From: Unio delphinus
Lineage: Eukaryota > Mollusca > Bivalvia > Unionida > Unionidae
Assembly (NCBI GenBank): GCA_029339505.1
Contig: JAQISU010000346.1
Location: forward strand, 1,127,001 to 1,191,000
Direction: 5' to 3'
DNA: 64,000 bases
The position numbers and the translations under genes are program-made. Of the stretch, positions 24,536-40,157 are shown piece after piece; position 1 is the stretch's first letter, and every line of letters starts with the position of its first letter. The notes beneath the pieces are model-generated. The model saw only the letters and a program-made list of their open reading frames with translations. It had not been told where the DNA came from and did not search any database.

Positions 24536-26699
24536 GTCACTGTGATGCTACAAGAGTGCACGTAATGGATGATGTTTTAATAGTTAATGGTTTATTACAT
24601 TTTCTGTTTTCGTGTAATGTAATTTTCAGCCCGACAACATCAATATTAGATCTGTAACTTCACGCCGACGCTAAAGGACACTAAAAGCAAAATAACACTT
24701 CATACAAAATAATCCCATCTCACACAATTGAATTTACGAAACCAAGAACCTTAAAAGACGAGTTTAGATAAACAACTTACTTAACGTTTCTTTTCGGTGA
24801 TAAAATTTTGTGTCTTAATGTAACTGACGTTAACAAGGTTTTGCATACTCGTTAGATAAAATATAAAAAAATCACGTCTTTGCATAGTACGTGCACTCTC
24901 TTTGAAGACGTTTTTGTTTAATTTTCAAAATGTTTAAAAAGTCTCGTATCAGAAATAAACAGATAGATGAATAGGAAGGTAAATGGTAAAACTATATTGA
25001 GTTTAACAAAATACATGAATTTAAATATAAGCCTTTTGTATATTTCACTACTCACTAACAGTAGTCTTGTCTACAGTATTCATTTCCTGGCCTGAAACGA
25101 GCACACAGTTAGTATGCAACAATTGGCGCCGTACCCGTTGCATTTGTTGACGGCAAACATACCATGTCCGAAAGAACACCATCTATAACAAAATTTACCC
25201 CTGAAGAAGGTACAACGAGCGCTAACCCATTAATTGTTATTGTAATGTAATTTCATTTACTAGATTTGATATTTTCCAGAAATTCAGTTCAGTACTTTGA
25301 AAACGTAAAACCAGAAAGGTTGTATCCATAGCTGACCTAGTTCCTGACTTTTATTTGCAAGAGCAAGCAACATTTAAAATTTTAAAATTCTTTCTTAGTG
25401 GGGTTTTACAGAGTGAAACCGAGGTTGTACCGGGGGTACGGGACTTAATGACGTATATGTAAATATCTTCTACATTGCTTGGAAACATATATCCTTTATT
25501 TTGAAATTCTGAGTTGTTATTATAACATTCTGGTTTTATTGGAACTGTCTTACGCAATAGCTACGTTTAATAGTGATGTTTAGAGAAATAATTAGGGCCT
25601 CAAATACTTCAGCGTCAATGTGATTTTTATGCTGTAACTAGTTTGGAGTTTTATTTATTTTTTTTCCAAAGTATTTGGATTCTAAGAGATTATTTTCCCC
25701 TGGAAGTACTTGTGCTCGGAATTAATTCTAGGACAAAGATAGTTATTGAAATTTACAGAATTCAGTCAACGGACTATTATTATCTGTGGTTCTACAAAGA
25801 ACTGTAGCCATCAGTACTAAACGGACCACATCATACGTCATTGCCTTCAATTTTGCATTTTCGTTGGGACTTGAACTCAGATTCATTAGGACATTTTATT
25901 ACTTAAGACGTTTTCCGATTTTAATTTTTGGATTATTCTTGGATTATTTTTGGATTTTATTCTAAAAATCGTAAGCTTGTTTTCTTATTGTTACCTCTTT
26001 TTCTAAGGAAATACATTATTTGCTAAATTTTACAAAGATTTTCGTCTTCACTTTTTTTTTTGTTACGGAGTATGAGAGACTATTTACATAACATGAACAT
26101 TTAAAGACATTTATGTTGATTGAATAAAACGGTAAATAAAGAAATAAAAAAGTATTTTCAGTTAGAAAGAAAAGCATAAGGGTGCATACATCAATCATTT
26201 GTATTAACATATAGTTAATAGGAGCTTGTGAAAAAGTTAGTTCTCTATGGACATGCAAACTGTGGCACATAACGTGAAAGGTCACATTCTCAAACTTAGT
26301 TTGAGCCATATTTCACAGGCGCCATTCATGCTTACCAGCAAGCACCATCGGGGTACAATTTGTTTTGCTTGCATGTTGTTTGCAGTCATTGTTGATTAAC
26401 ACTGAAAATAGCTTCAGTCATTTTAGTCGCAACCATAGGGGGCAGACATTATTGGATTTAGGAGATATTTTGTAATGGTGACATCACAACGAATGTAATT
26501 AGCTGTAGAATATGGCTACCCTGCATAATCCGTCATTTTCACCAAATCCGTGTACTCCTCTTAACATTGATGATGATACATTATTTGTATTGGAGATATA
26601 TAAATTGATCGTTGTCGAATTAAACTAGGGTTAAATTATGAACATTTCAGAAAAGTCGACATAACAGGCTACAAACAAAGTTGACGATGATATGAAATA
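24536..26699. other. AT-rich unique sequence, no gene supported
   Basis: Minus-strand frames at 25351-25557 and 26016-26309 have no motif. A 7-bp palindrome (GAGTACC-TAT-GGTACTC) lies just upstream at 24379-24395. Nothing else seen. Confidence 0.5.
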
Positions 26700-28160
26700 C
26701 GATAAATAAAAGAAAACGGGGAAGATTCCTGGTTGCAGCTGATAATTAAGATGCGACCAAGATAGATCGAGCACTTGCATCTCGCAGTGTATTTAAGACG
26801 TACATCTGAAATACAGACAAAACCAGTGGATTGTTTGCAGGACAGGATATCACAATCATAGACACTTTATTAACACATAATAAAAGTGCAAAGAATAATA
26901 CTTGTGGATTAAAATTGTATGATGCAAGGAAATTTGGGGAAAAGAAAGCTGTGGGTCTGAACCCTTTGGTTGTGATTAAAATGGCTGAAGTCACAGTGTT
27001 TAGTAAATTAAATGTAAGCCAAACATCCTTTCATAAGACCTTTTCATCACGACATATGTCATAGGATGTTAACTGCTTTGATATATAGTGAGTTGAACAT
27101 GGAATTGATCTCATCAATAGAACTGCATGCATATATTTCATCGGCATCTGACATCGTACTGATATTGTCAAAGATAAAATATCTAGAGTTAAATTCAGGT
27201 CATCAGATGCCACTACTGGTTCATCGGCTAAGGACTGAGAGTGTATTCTTGTTAGATATAAATGTCCTAAAAGTCCAGTTACTTTGGTTGCTAAAGTTGA
27301 ACATCTTGAAAGCTTTGATTTTGTTTTATTGCATTCAAGAGAAAGCATTGTGATCTTGACATAATGGCACTCGCCTTTCCATCATAGCACACTGTCTAGT
27401 ATGTCGCCCGGTTTGCATTGAAATGACAATCAAAAGGTTATATACATTGTATTCCTTCAGTCATCAAGAAAGTTTACACTGGCATGCAATTTTAGAAATC
27501 TTGGTGAATTAATTGGTCATATGATCTCAACAGACGTCATGTACATTCTGAGTAGGTCCCATGGTTCTCCAAATACGCGTTAAGAAGCTATAATACGGAT
27601 GATGTTACTCGGGTAAAAATGTCAAGGTACAAACACGTATTACTCAATATTTTGAAGTATATAACTTTGAATTAATTAGATGTTCTAGACAATTATATGA
27701 CATCGGGACATCAGACTTTGCAGGGTCAAATATCAAATGCCTTCAGTGTGCCAATAACAACCAAAGCTTCCTAAATCACCCGTGGAAACGAAACTGTACA
27801 AATACAACAATCGTGTAGACCCTCCACTATCTTGATGCTAAATATTTGACTTTCAGGCCTTACTCTCTAAATGAACTTGATGCATTGGAGCGATTTGATG
27901 CTTGAGTGCTTTTAAAAGGGATTTGTCTGACTATACCAAGGAAAGCATTCCTCAGGAATTGCAGGTAATAATGGCTTTGTAGTTGAGCTCATGTCTATTA
28001 TGACAGGATGTTGATTCGACCCCCTCAGAGAAGTCAATAATAATTTCTGAGGACCTATTTTTTCTGAGAAATGAAAATTTGTGACAATGGATTTTTTCAT
28101 GGTCTATATCTTTGTTTGAACTCACAACTGATAATAATAGGGTTTTTGGCAATTAATGTT
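26700..28160. other. Region of several weak coding-like frames, unassigned
   Basis: Plus-strand segments such as DITIIDTLLTHNKSAKNN (about 26.84 kb) and KLYDARKFGEKKAVGLNP (about 26.91 kb) look more protein-like than the surroundings, as does minus-strand DMSSTTKPLLPAIPEE (about 27.97 kb). Frames are short and disagree on strand. It could be another decayed element; I recognise no family. Confidence 0.2.
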
Positions 28161-30247
<2,087 letters not shown>

Positions 30248-30326
30248 GCTCTGATCACTGGCTCATCGTTGTGTATTGACTTGATCTGCTCTGATATGGC
30301 TCATCGTTGTGTATTGACTTGATCTG
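30248..30326. repeat. About 40-bp tandem duplication
   Basis: 'gctctgat', then 'ggctcatcgttgtgtattga' and 'cttgatct', occur twice back to back with a one-base length difference. Confidence 0.9.
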
Positions 30327-32440
30327 CCGTGAATCGAAGATTGCGTGTGTAAACATGCGTCAACTGCGAATGCGCGTGTGCTTGGTGGTGGGGTGGAGAA
30401 GGAGTTTGTGTGGTTCTCATTGTCGTATTCGTGGAGTGAGTAACACCTGTACTAAGCGCAAATGGGGAGCGGTTTGTAACGTCTTTTTCATTCGCACAAG
30501 TCAATAGTAAGTAAGTTGTGTATGGATCAGTTGGTAAATCATGTCCCTGCAGATGCTTGATCCCAAACACAATCGAGACAGTGGTTATCAAAACCTCCCA
30601 AAATAAGGTATGGTCTTTGCGAATTGAAACAGTCTTTTTATCTTCTCTTTCAGAGTAAATTCATTGATATTAGATCCTTGTATTAAAGACATTCATTACT
30701 ATATACGGTTTAAAAAAATGACGACAAAAATGGAACCGCCATTATAACACCCCATTACACATTCTCAAGACAGTTACCTTAATAAAACTTTATGTTTTAC
30801 TGCAGAAATCAGAGACATGATCAAAGCTTTGAAATACGCTGAAACTACTCAACAAAAATTTCATCTCCTCGGATTGTCTTTACCACGATTCAAGTCTTGT
30901 AGAATCTTAAATCGAACAACACCTTTATATCCCAAATATTAGATAAATATTTTCTGATACAGTCTGGAAAAAAGTATTACGTACCTACATGCGGACTAGT
31001 CGCATTGGTTAAAAGTATTACATACTATAAGCGGACTAGTCGTATTGGTTAAAAAATATTACATACAATATGTGGACTAGTCTCATGAAAGAGTATGTAA
31101 AGAATAAAAATCTGTCCTGCAGGCACCCGTTTTCTAATGGACGAATCAACATGCTCATTTCAAATGTGTAAATCAGCATGTTTGGCACACATAGCAAAAT
31201 GTGTGCATAGAAAGCGCCATATGCAAACTTGAAAAATAACATCTAACCAAGTACAGAAGAATGGCATATAATAAATCGGATATATCCTAGACCCAAACGC
31301 AAATAAACACGTTTACATTTAATTGATAATGATCCAAACATTTAATCCACACTCATAGAGAAATATTAACTATGTAATATTTATTTAAAAAAAACAAACA
31401 ACATCAATGCCCCTAGTCAGGTACACAATGATCTTGATTTTGGACAATGTAAGGTACAAAAGACAATTATGGGTAACCTATAATAACTTGGACAAAACTA
31501 ATCAATACAAAGTAAATATACGTACTAATTACCTGTATTCTGGTTTTGGAATTTAACCCAAATCATAGTACGATACTTCAATACTATCACTTCCTCAGTA
31601 GACTATTTTTTTTAAATTTGAATTTTCTTAGTTTGTATCAGAAATCATTTGAATCAAGAACTGTATCTATCTGAATGGTATGCTTATGGTCTTGAGAATG
31701 GATGTGAAGCGCATTTTACCATTTATTCAAGAGCACAGCAAACTTAGTATCAATAATGTATACGTTCATACAATCTCTTTTTCCTTTAAGATATTATTCC
31801 ACCCAGGAAAGTATAGAGAGACTGATGTCAATATATGTGTATTGTTCAATATTCAATCCTGTCAAATATACATTTTTTAATTTTTCCAACTTCTTGTCAA
31901 AAGTTGATTGAAAAAATATCATATAAAAGTTTATTGGAATTAGAGAATTTGTCTTTGTTAAGAATCCTTATGCCACTTTGTCAATCTGTCTGTTTGTATG
32001 TGTGTCAACCTTTTATCCTTCGTGTGTTGATGCTATCATAGCTCGCATCGCTAACTCGAACTGTAGAGGGTACAGTGTTGATTTATGCTTATGCTGAATA
32101 AATACTCACTGAATACATTTCTTAATATTTTTGCTAGGGTTTTGCTTCATTTGGTCTCTTTCGTACGTCTTTGACAATATTAGTTTCATATCGTGTTAAA
32201 TGTGATTGTAACATTTCACACTTCTTGGTATTAACATCTCAGCTCTCATTACCCTCATTTTGATTTAGGTAACCATATATTTCAATCCTTCTTGATACTT
32301 TATTCAAAGGTTTTTCATCACTATTTTATGTGTAGAACCACGTCCCTATTTTAACTTGTATATTCATGTTTTTTTTTCAACATCGTGCCTTTACTTTAAC
32401 TTTTGCATTTTTGTATGTTCGCATTACTGTTTATGCCTCA
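30327..32440. other. Unique sequence with a three-copy 41-bp repeat
   Basis: Frames on both strands near 30.3-30.6 kb are mutually antisense and unassigned. At 30971-31086 a 41-bp unit with 'gcggactagtcg' and 'attggttaaaa' occurs three times, the last degraded. No gene is supported. Confidence 0.5.
30971..31086. repeat. 41-bp tandem repeat, about 3 copies
   Basis: 'aagtattac', 'gcggactagtcg' and 'attggttaa' recur at 41-bp spacing. The third copy is diverged ('gtggactagtct'). Confidence 0.85.
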
Positions 32441-32900
32441 TATACATCATATATACACCATATACATCATATATACACCATATACGTCATATATACACCA
32501 TATACATCATGTATACACCTTATACATCATGTATACACCATATACATCATATATACACCATATACATCATGTATACACCATATACATCATATATACACCA
32601 TATACATCATATATACACCATATACATCATGTATACACCATATACATCATATATACACCATATACATCATATATACACCATATACATCATGTATACACCA
32701 TATACATCATATATACACCATATACATCATATATACACCATATACATCATATATACACCATATACATCATATATACACCATATGCATCATATATACACCA
32801 TATACATCATATATACACCATATACATCATATATACACCATATGCATCATATATACACCATATACATCATATATACACCATATACATCATATATACACCA
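32441..32900. repeat. 20-bp minisatellite, exactly 23 units, 60-bp higher-order period
   Basis: The unit is 'tatacatcatatatacacca'. Units 7, 10 and 13 share an A-to-G change ('gtatacacca') and units 18 and 21 share 'tatgcatcat'. Variants therefore recur every third unit, showing amplification as 60-bp blocks. All three plus frames are open across it (180-195 codons), because a 20-bp unit cycles through all frames and contains no stop. No coding role is proposed. Confidence 0.97.
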
Positions 32901-33049
32901 TACTATGATTGCAAGTTTAGTACTACATTATATTTTTTAAAAAGTAGCACCTCATCTGATATGGATATTTTGATCTGTCATCCCACGTGATACGTCAAAT
33001 TCAACCTGTCTCAATTACTAATGTAACTATAAGATAAATTAAATAAATC

Positions 33050-34338
<1,289 letters not shown>

Positions 34339-34460
34339 CTTTGGATTTTTAACGTACATTTAACAATGTATCAGTCATATCGCAACGATTTCTACAATGT
34401 GGAAGTTTATAGTGATGTCTAACACTGGAGCATCATGCCGCATACATGTAGCGTGATATG

Positions 34461-34652
34461 TCACCCAGTCACATTATCCTGACACTACCCGATCAGTCCT
34501 AACACTAACCTCTTAATGCTGAGCGCTAGATGAAGCAGCTGCTTGTACCAGTTTTGTAAGTGCTTGGTATAACTTGCTGAGTTTCAAACCCGCGACGTCC
34601 CGCAACTGAGGCTGATAAGCTGACCACTTAGACCACCGGAGCGATAGGCCCT
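34461..34652 (-). mobile_element. tRNA-derived SINE, second family
   Basis: On the minus strand the head reads 'gggcctatcgctccggtgg', followed by a box A-like 'ggtctaagtgg' and a box B-like 'gcgggtttgaaactc' (plus about 34578-34592). The body at the other end has 'ccagtcacattatcctgaca' and 'taatgctgagcgc', which match SINE-like repeats I know from molluscan genomes. Its sequence differs from the 38.14 kb family. No poly(A) or clear target duplication was seen. Confidence 0.6.
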
Positions 34653-35622
34653 GGTGTAATAATAGGCATTTGAAAACACGTATTAAACGAGCTTTTCTAG
34701 AAATAAACTCTTGAAAAAATCACTTGCCAGAAACTTCGATGATGCATAGTCAAACACAGAAACATTTTTATTATGTTGTCAAAACATGGATATTTTAAGC
34801 GTTTTCACAAAAATTGGCTCCCACACGTTTTCCAAACAAACTATGTTAGATGATTTACTACATCCTACAAGATGCAAAAGCTTTTTTGTAAACGAGAGCT
34901 ATCAAGATGGATACCATTTTGTTTCGTTAGTTCTGTGCATTGACAGTGAATGTCAACTGATGATTGATTGACTTCCTTGATATTCCTTCCTTTATGTGAC
35001 AACTCAAGGGACATCACTTTTTTGTTGCGTATGATTTACTTCTCTAATGCTTTTTCAAGTCACCAATATTACGAGCTGAGAAAACCTCAAGAAATGATAT
35101 AATTGTTTCAAAATGTGTATATGAATCAAACCGCGGCACGTTTACTCCATATGACACACGTGCAGTTACGTCACTAGGGTTGGTGTCACCCAGTGCGTTC
35201 ACTCAATGTGTCACCCCCCCCCCCAATATCCTTCCTGCACAAAAATTCAAAAATGTTATAGCCATCTTGTTGTCGTCATCTCTGATGGTCCGACCCCATC
35301 GAGTGACACCACTGCACACTGGTAAATAGGGCACATGAAAAATGCAAGCAAATGTCTACCTTGTAACAAAATGAGAAATAAGACAAATCTTTTAGAAATC
35401 ATGTAAGTAATAGTAATACCAAGAAAAGTTTGAGACCGCCACCCCATCACCAGCAAGATGTTATCAATTTGATATTATAATATCATTCCTAATTTTTGGC
35501 TAGTGTCAAATCCAAGATTTTGTACTTAATACGACACTGAACACAAAACAGTATCCCATCCAGAGCTTTGGCATGCATGCTTTAATGTAATGACATCAAT
35601 GTAGCAAATAATCATTTTTATG
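34653..35622. other. Unique sequence with a C-rich patch
   Basis: 35160-35300 has repeated 'gtgtcacc' and 'gtgacac' strings around a run of 10 C and may be an interspersed repeat fragment. No gene is supported; the 61-codon frame at 34786-34971 is unassigned. Confidence 0.4.
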
Positions 35623-35648
35623 TACTACTACTACTACTACTACTACTT

Positions 35649-35681
<33 letters not shown>
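35623..35681. repeat. (TAC)n microsatellite
   Basis: About 20 TAC units with one interruption. Confidence 0.97.
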
Positions 35682-35716
35682 TTGACGATGATAGTAGTAA
35701 AACTAAATAAATAAGT

Positions 35717-35717
35717 A

Positions 35718-35753
<36 letters not shown>

Positions 35754-35757
35754 AGGA

Positions 35758-35825
<68 letters not shown>

Positions 35826-35828
35826 AAA
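35717..35828. repeat. (AAAG)n microsatellite
   Basis: About 28 AAAG units with one G interruption. The strand is pure purine over this length, so triplex formation is possible. Open frames opposite (FLSFFLSFF) are artefacts. Confidence 0.97.
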
Positions 35829-36037
35829 GCAATAAAAAAAAAAGAAAACCAAAGAATAGGAAAGAAAGAAATGAATAAATTGATATATAAATAAAAGGAA
35901 CAGGATCTCCATTCTTATTGGTCGTTCTAAAATCAAACTTTCCTGCTTACAAGATAAAGTTCCGTACACTTGATTATGATTTACGTGAACTTTATGCCTT
36001 CGCTTTCAATGCTTTTAAAATGGTTCAAAACGAGGAG

Positions 36038-36405
36038 TACAGTTACAATACAGATGAAAGTTATATATGACAGTACAGTTAGGACATAAATGAAAGTTAT
36101 AGATTATATTACAGTTTTAACATAGATGAAACTTATATATGACAGTACAGACAGGACATAGATGAAAGTTATTGATGACAATACAGTTACGTAATAGATG
36201 AAAGTTATAGATGAAAGTAATAGATGACATTACAATCAGGACATAGATGAAAGTTATAGATGACAATACAGTTACGTAATAGATGAAAGTTATAGATGAA
36301 AGTAATATATGACATTACAATCAGGACATAGATGAAAATTATAGATGGCAGTACAGTCAAGACATAGATGAAAGTTATAGATAACATTACACTCAGGACA
36401 AAGAT
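36038..36405. repeat. 36-bp minisatellite with internal 12-bp duplications
   Basis: 'tgaaag' or a variant recurs at 36055, 36091, 36127, 36163 and 36199, that is, every 36 bp. 'atagatgaaagt' is additionally duplicated after 36199 and again about 84 bp later. About 10 diverged units. Confidence 0.85.
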
Positions 36406-36887
36406 GAAAGGTTAGCAACCGATACATTGTCGTCGAATCATAATTAGAAATTGTGAGGCATTAAAATTTCCGTGTATTAATTATTGAAAATATCTCACAC
36501 ATTGATCTATCCAAATTACATCTGTAAATGGATTGACTTGAGAGACACACTTAATGCCTTTGTAATATTCATACTTTAACAATAATTCATTTCTAAAATG
36601 GATAAAAAAGAATAAAATAGAAAACAATGATTGGTTCGCTATAACGATACCAGTTTACAAGACATTTCAACACAACTTTATGTAAAAAAACACAAGAAGA
36701 TAATTCCAGCATACAATCAAAGGTGTGTTTCTTGTGGTGGGGTGTGGGCACAACATTGTACTATTGTTTCAGAAACATACAAAATAAATATATATTTTCT
36801 GCTGTGTATGAACACTAATCGGTTTACAGGACTGTATAAAACTGTAAATAGGTCTCGACGACACAGACATAAAACCAAAACATTTAG

Positions 36888-37226
36888 TCAGAATACAAGG
36901 GCAATACAAAAGTGAAACAGCAGCCACAAGTCATTACTTTCCGCTCTAAAACGATGGAAATAAAAATTGACAGATGTTTGGTATTTAGTCTCGTACATAG
37001 CATGGATGCCACACAGGACATTCTTGAATATTACTGTTAGAAAGAAATGGCTTTTGAAGCACTGGTTGTCCTAGAAAAACCAACGTTTGGCACCTCATAC
37101 CTCCGGCCAAAACAAATTGATGCATCAACATTTGGAAGAGTTACGTGCGATATGAAATTGACAAATAAAGTACCTACAATAGCAATAGACAAGATAGCAA
37201 CAACAACTGTACATCAGCTTTCTTAA
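36888..37226 (+). CDS. Possible decayed frame pair separated by one TAG
   Basis: One frame is open for 50 codons (36888-37037), meets TAG at 37038-37040, then is open for 61 more codons to TAA at 37224-37226. The first part contains QPQVITFRSKTMEIKIDR and HSMDATQDILEYYC. The second, with ATG at 37047, contains FEALVVLEKPTFGTSYLR and STFGRVTCDMKLTNKV. The residue mix (F, G, R, D, T, P) is unlike translated AT-rich noise. No family recognised and no splice sites resolved. It could be a pseudogene with a stop, or two unrelated small frames. Confidence 0.3.
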
Positions 37227-37951
37227 ATATTACAACTAAAATATAATTGCAGAAATGATCGTATTAATCGAAACATAAATCCCTAAGAGGAACACATACT
37301 ACTCCTTTATCTCTAACGGAAGGTAGGGAGATCTTATTCCAAATATTAGGATCATTCTCGAATTCCCTAATCTGTTTTACAAGCTTTTATATCAACCAAG
37401 TATTTAACAAAAGAAAGAAAACAAACAACTTCACTATGCATGAAAGTGTTTGCTAAGATACAGACAGTGATTTTCTCGTTTTGATTAAAAACAACTGGAC
37501 AAATATCAGGTCGGGCATTTAGGTCTTCGATCTACCCAAACTGGATAACTGAGATTTTCAAAAATTGACATTCTAGATGGTTATACAACAATTATGAACT
37601 ACGCTTAATAAAAGAGTATGGTATAGCTTGTCCTTGATTTTTCCAAAACACCGTTAGGTATGTAATACTTGTTTGAAACCTTTCCATGATAATTGAATTT
37701 GACGCAATTACAATTACTAAATTAATACATAATCACAAGCATGAGTGACTGATGCACTATGTTAGCTACTATACATATTAGGGATGGAAATGGAAATATG
37801 GCATGCAAACTAAGATATACAGAGCAAGTCATTTAATTGGTAATGTCGTATCGGGAATACAAGTCTTTGCCATTTATGGTCGCAAAATGACAAAAGTAAT
37901 CCCTTTCTTGAATAAATTAACAAAGGAATATGATTTAGATAGTTGATTTTT
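37227..37951. other. AT-rich unique sequence, nothing seen
   Basis: No open frame, array or RNA signature. Confidence 0.6.
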
Positions 37952-37970
37952 AACACACACACACACACAC

Positions 37971-38039
<69 letters not shown>

Positions 38040-38134
38040 CATACATACATACATACATACATACATACATACATACATACATACATACATACATACATAC
38101 ATACATACATACATACATACATACATACATACAT
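37952..38134. repeat. Compound microsatellite (AC)n(ATCT)n(ATAC)n
   Basis: About 9 AC units, about 17 ATCT units and about 24 ATAC units run into one another and stop exactly at the SINE edge. Confidence 0.97.
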
Positions 38135-38330
38135 GGCGGCCAGTATTATTTTTGGAGAAAGAAGCTGGGGAAAACCCCGGAAAGAACCACCGACACACGC
38201 GAAGCTACTGGCAAGCTTTCTCATATACCCACATTGGCCGAATATGAGACTCGAACCCATGCAGGCAGAGGTGAGATGGCAATGATCCGTAACGGATAGC
38301 GCTTTAGACCACTCGGCCACTCGAGGCCCC
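38135..38330 (-). mobile_element. tRNA-headed SINE inserted in a tetranucleotide tract
   Basis: On the minus strand the element begins 'ggggcctcgagtggccgagt'. Box A (tggccgagtgg) is at plus 38309-38319 and box B (ggttcgagtct) at 38247-38257, with the roughly 50-bp spacing of a tRNA-type RNA polymerase III promoter. The head is tRNA-Ser/Leu-like. Behind it is a body with 'gctggggaaaaccccgg', which also occurs in altered form in the 56.55 kb copy. (ACAT)n lies on both sides, so either the element jumped into the tract or the tract grew from its tail and target copy. I think it belongs to a molluscan V/Meta-type SINE group, but that is from memory. Confidence 0.75.
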
Positions 38331-38408
38331 ACATACATACATACATACATACATACATACATACATACATACATACATACATACATACATACATACATAC
38401 ATACATAC
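38331..38408. repeat. (ACAT)n microsatellite, right of SINE
   Basis: About 19 units, in the same register and on the same strand as the tract left of the SINE. Confidence 0.97.
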
Positions 38409-39267
38409 TGTTTTTGTATTCAAATTATCAATATGTACGAAACCGATCGGCGCCTCATGATACTATTCCTAATTTTTGGATGGATGGGTCGATTGGGATA
38501 GGTGGTTAGGCTCAGTGGGTGGGTGGGTGGTCAGAGTTCGCTTTGAAAATTATTAGAGAGATAGCTTAAAGATGATCACTTCCATCAGTTCTGATCATTT
38601 TATTTTGGGAAATAAAGTTATAATAATTTTCGAATGATATCAATATATTTGTATTATTTAATTCCAAATATTTCTTATTTAAAACGTTTCAGACACGTAA
38701 AAAAATCAATTTCGGACTAAAAATCGAATAGGCAATATTCTCAGTATGTAATCAGACCGATGCTTCATATAACATAGTTCAATGGATTGAACCTCCAATG
38801 AATGTGGCTATTTAATTAGATGTAAAACCCCTATGTAATTTTGAGATATTTGCCTTTATCTAGTGCGTTTATGGAATATAGGCTTTCCATGTTCAATGAC
38901 AAAACAAATTTCTCAATCATGGTTATCTAACGATCAATACAATAAATGACCAAATAAATTGACAAATTCATTTTTTGAAGTGGTTTCCATTAAGTTATAA
39001 CCCAAATGTCGTCGAGAGTCTGACTATATCTGATTTAGATTCCAACGACTAGAGCACAAATCCTTATATATCGAAATGCTATGCTATTTTGGTGACACAT
39101 ATATAGGAAATGTTCAAATAAATCACATACTACCGCTGATTATATGCATTTTGAGGTGCCAACTCGACTATTGTATAAAATCACCCGACATCAGTCATAC
39201 TAGACAATATTAATTCCTCTTTGGAAAACAAAACTTATTTATATTTATACATGTAATAACGAGCATT
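38409..39267. other. AT-rich unique sequence, nothing seen
   Basis: A short 'gggtgggtgggtgg' G-rich run lies near 38518. No open frame of note. Confidence 0.6.
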
Positions 39268-39905
39268 TAATCTTTACAACAGAGTAATCTTATAACATTT
39301 AACAAATTAGTTATCTTAGAGAATCTATACAACACAGCTATCTTAGAGAATATTTACAACACAGTTTTCTTAGTTTCTTAACTTTTTAACATAGTTTTTT
39401 TAGTCAGAGAATCTTTGCAACACAGTTACCTTAAATAATCTTTGCAACACCATTATCTTAGTCAGAGAATCTTTACAACATAGTTATCTTAGAGAATCTA
39501 TAAAACACAGTTATCTTAGACAGAGCATCTTTACAGCACAGGTATCGTAGAGAATCTTTACAACAAAAATTATGTAAGAGAATATTTACAACATAGTTAT
39601 CGTAGTCAGAGAATCATTAAAACACAGTTATCTTGGTCAGAGACTCTTTACAACACAGTTATCTTAGATAATCTTTACAACATAGTTATCTGAGAGACTC
39701 TTTACAACACAGTTATCTTAGATAATCTTTACAACATAGTTATCCGAGAGACTCTTTACAACACAGTTATCTTAGTCATAGAATCTTTAAAACATTGTTG
39801 TATTGTCAGAAAATCTTTACAACATTATTGTATTGTCTGAGCATCTTTACACCATAACTATCTTAGAGAATCTTTACAACACAGTTATCTTAGTCTTTAC
39901 ACTAA
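39268..39905. repeat. Diverged minisatellite, unit about 25-33 bp
   Basis: 'aatctttacaacacagttat' plus 'cttag' recurs about 20 times with an optional 'tcagag' insert, which makes unit length variable. High divergence suggests an old array. Confidence 0.85.
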
Positions 39906-40112
39906 AGATAACTTTCCATACACAAAATTAATTTTGTGCACACATGAAATGGACGACAAAACATTGATATTTTTAAGGCATGGAACTTGTTGTTTGTATC
40001 TCATTTACATATTCCATCCGCTGACAATTGAACTAAAATAACATTCACAAACAAAAACAAAGATGTATTGCTTACAAGGCATATCTGATTTTGTTTATTA
40101 CATTCAGTAGTA

Positions 40113-40115
<3 letters not shown>

Positions 40116-40157
<42 letters not shown>
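40116..40157. repeat. (TG)n microsatellite at the LINE 3' end
   Basis: About 20 TG units directly abut the 3' end of the minus-strand LINE, so it reads (AC)n as that element's tail. Confidence 0.95.

Noticed and set aside
30301..30591. Threonine/histidine-rich minus frame as a mucin-like protein
   Set aside because: Composition comes from GT-rich sequence and a local duplication; a competing frame exists on the other strand and there is no start context.
32441..32900. CRISPR-like array
   Set aside because: Units are contiguous with no unique spacers, and the DNA is eukaryotic. The same applies to all other arrays here.
32356..32990. Three overlapping plus-strand frames of 180-195 codons (IHHIYTIYI type)
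   Set aside because: All three frames are open only because the 20-bp unit has no stop in any frame; overlap of three equal frames is a repeat signature.
35596..35969. Minus-strand 'LSFF' membrane-like proteins
   Set aside because: They are the translation of (AAAG)n on its complement.
38243..38330. Functional tRNA gene
   Set aside because: Box A and box B are present, but the acceptor and anticodon stems do not close, and the sequence continues into a SINE body shared with other copies.
38033..38406. MYVC-repeat open frames around the SINE
   Set aside because: Products of (ACAT)n read on the minus strand.
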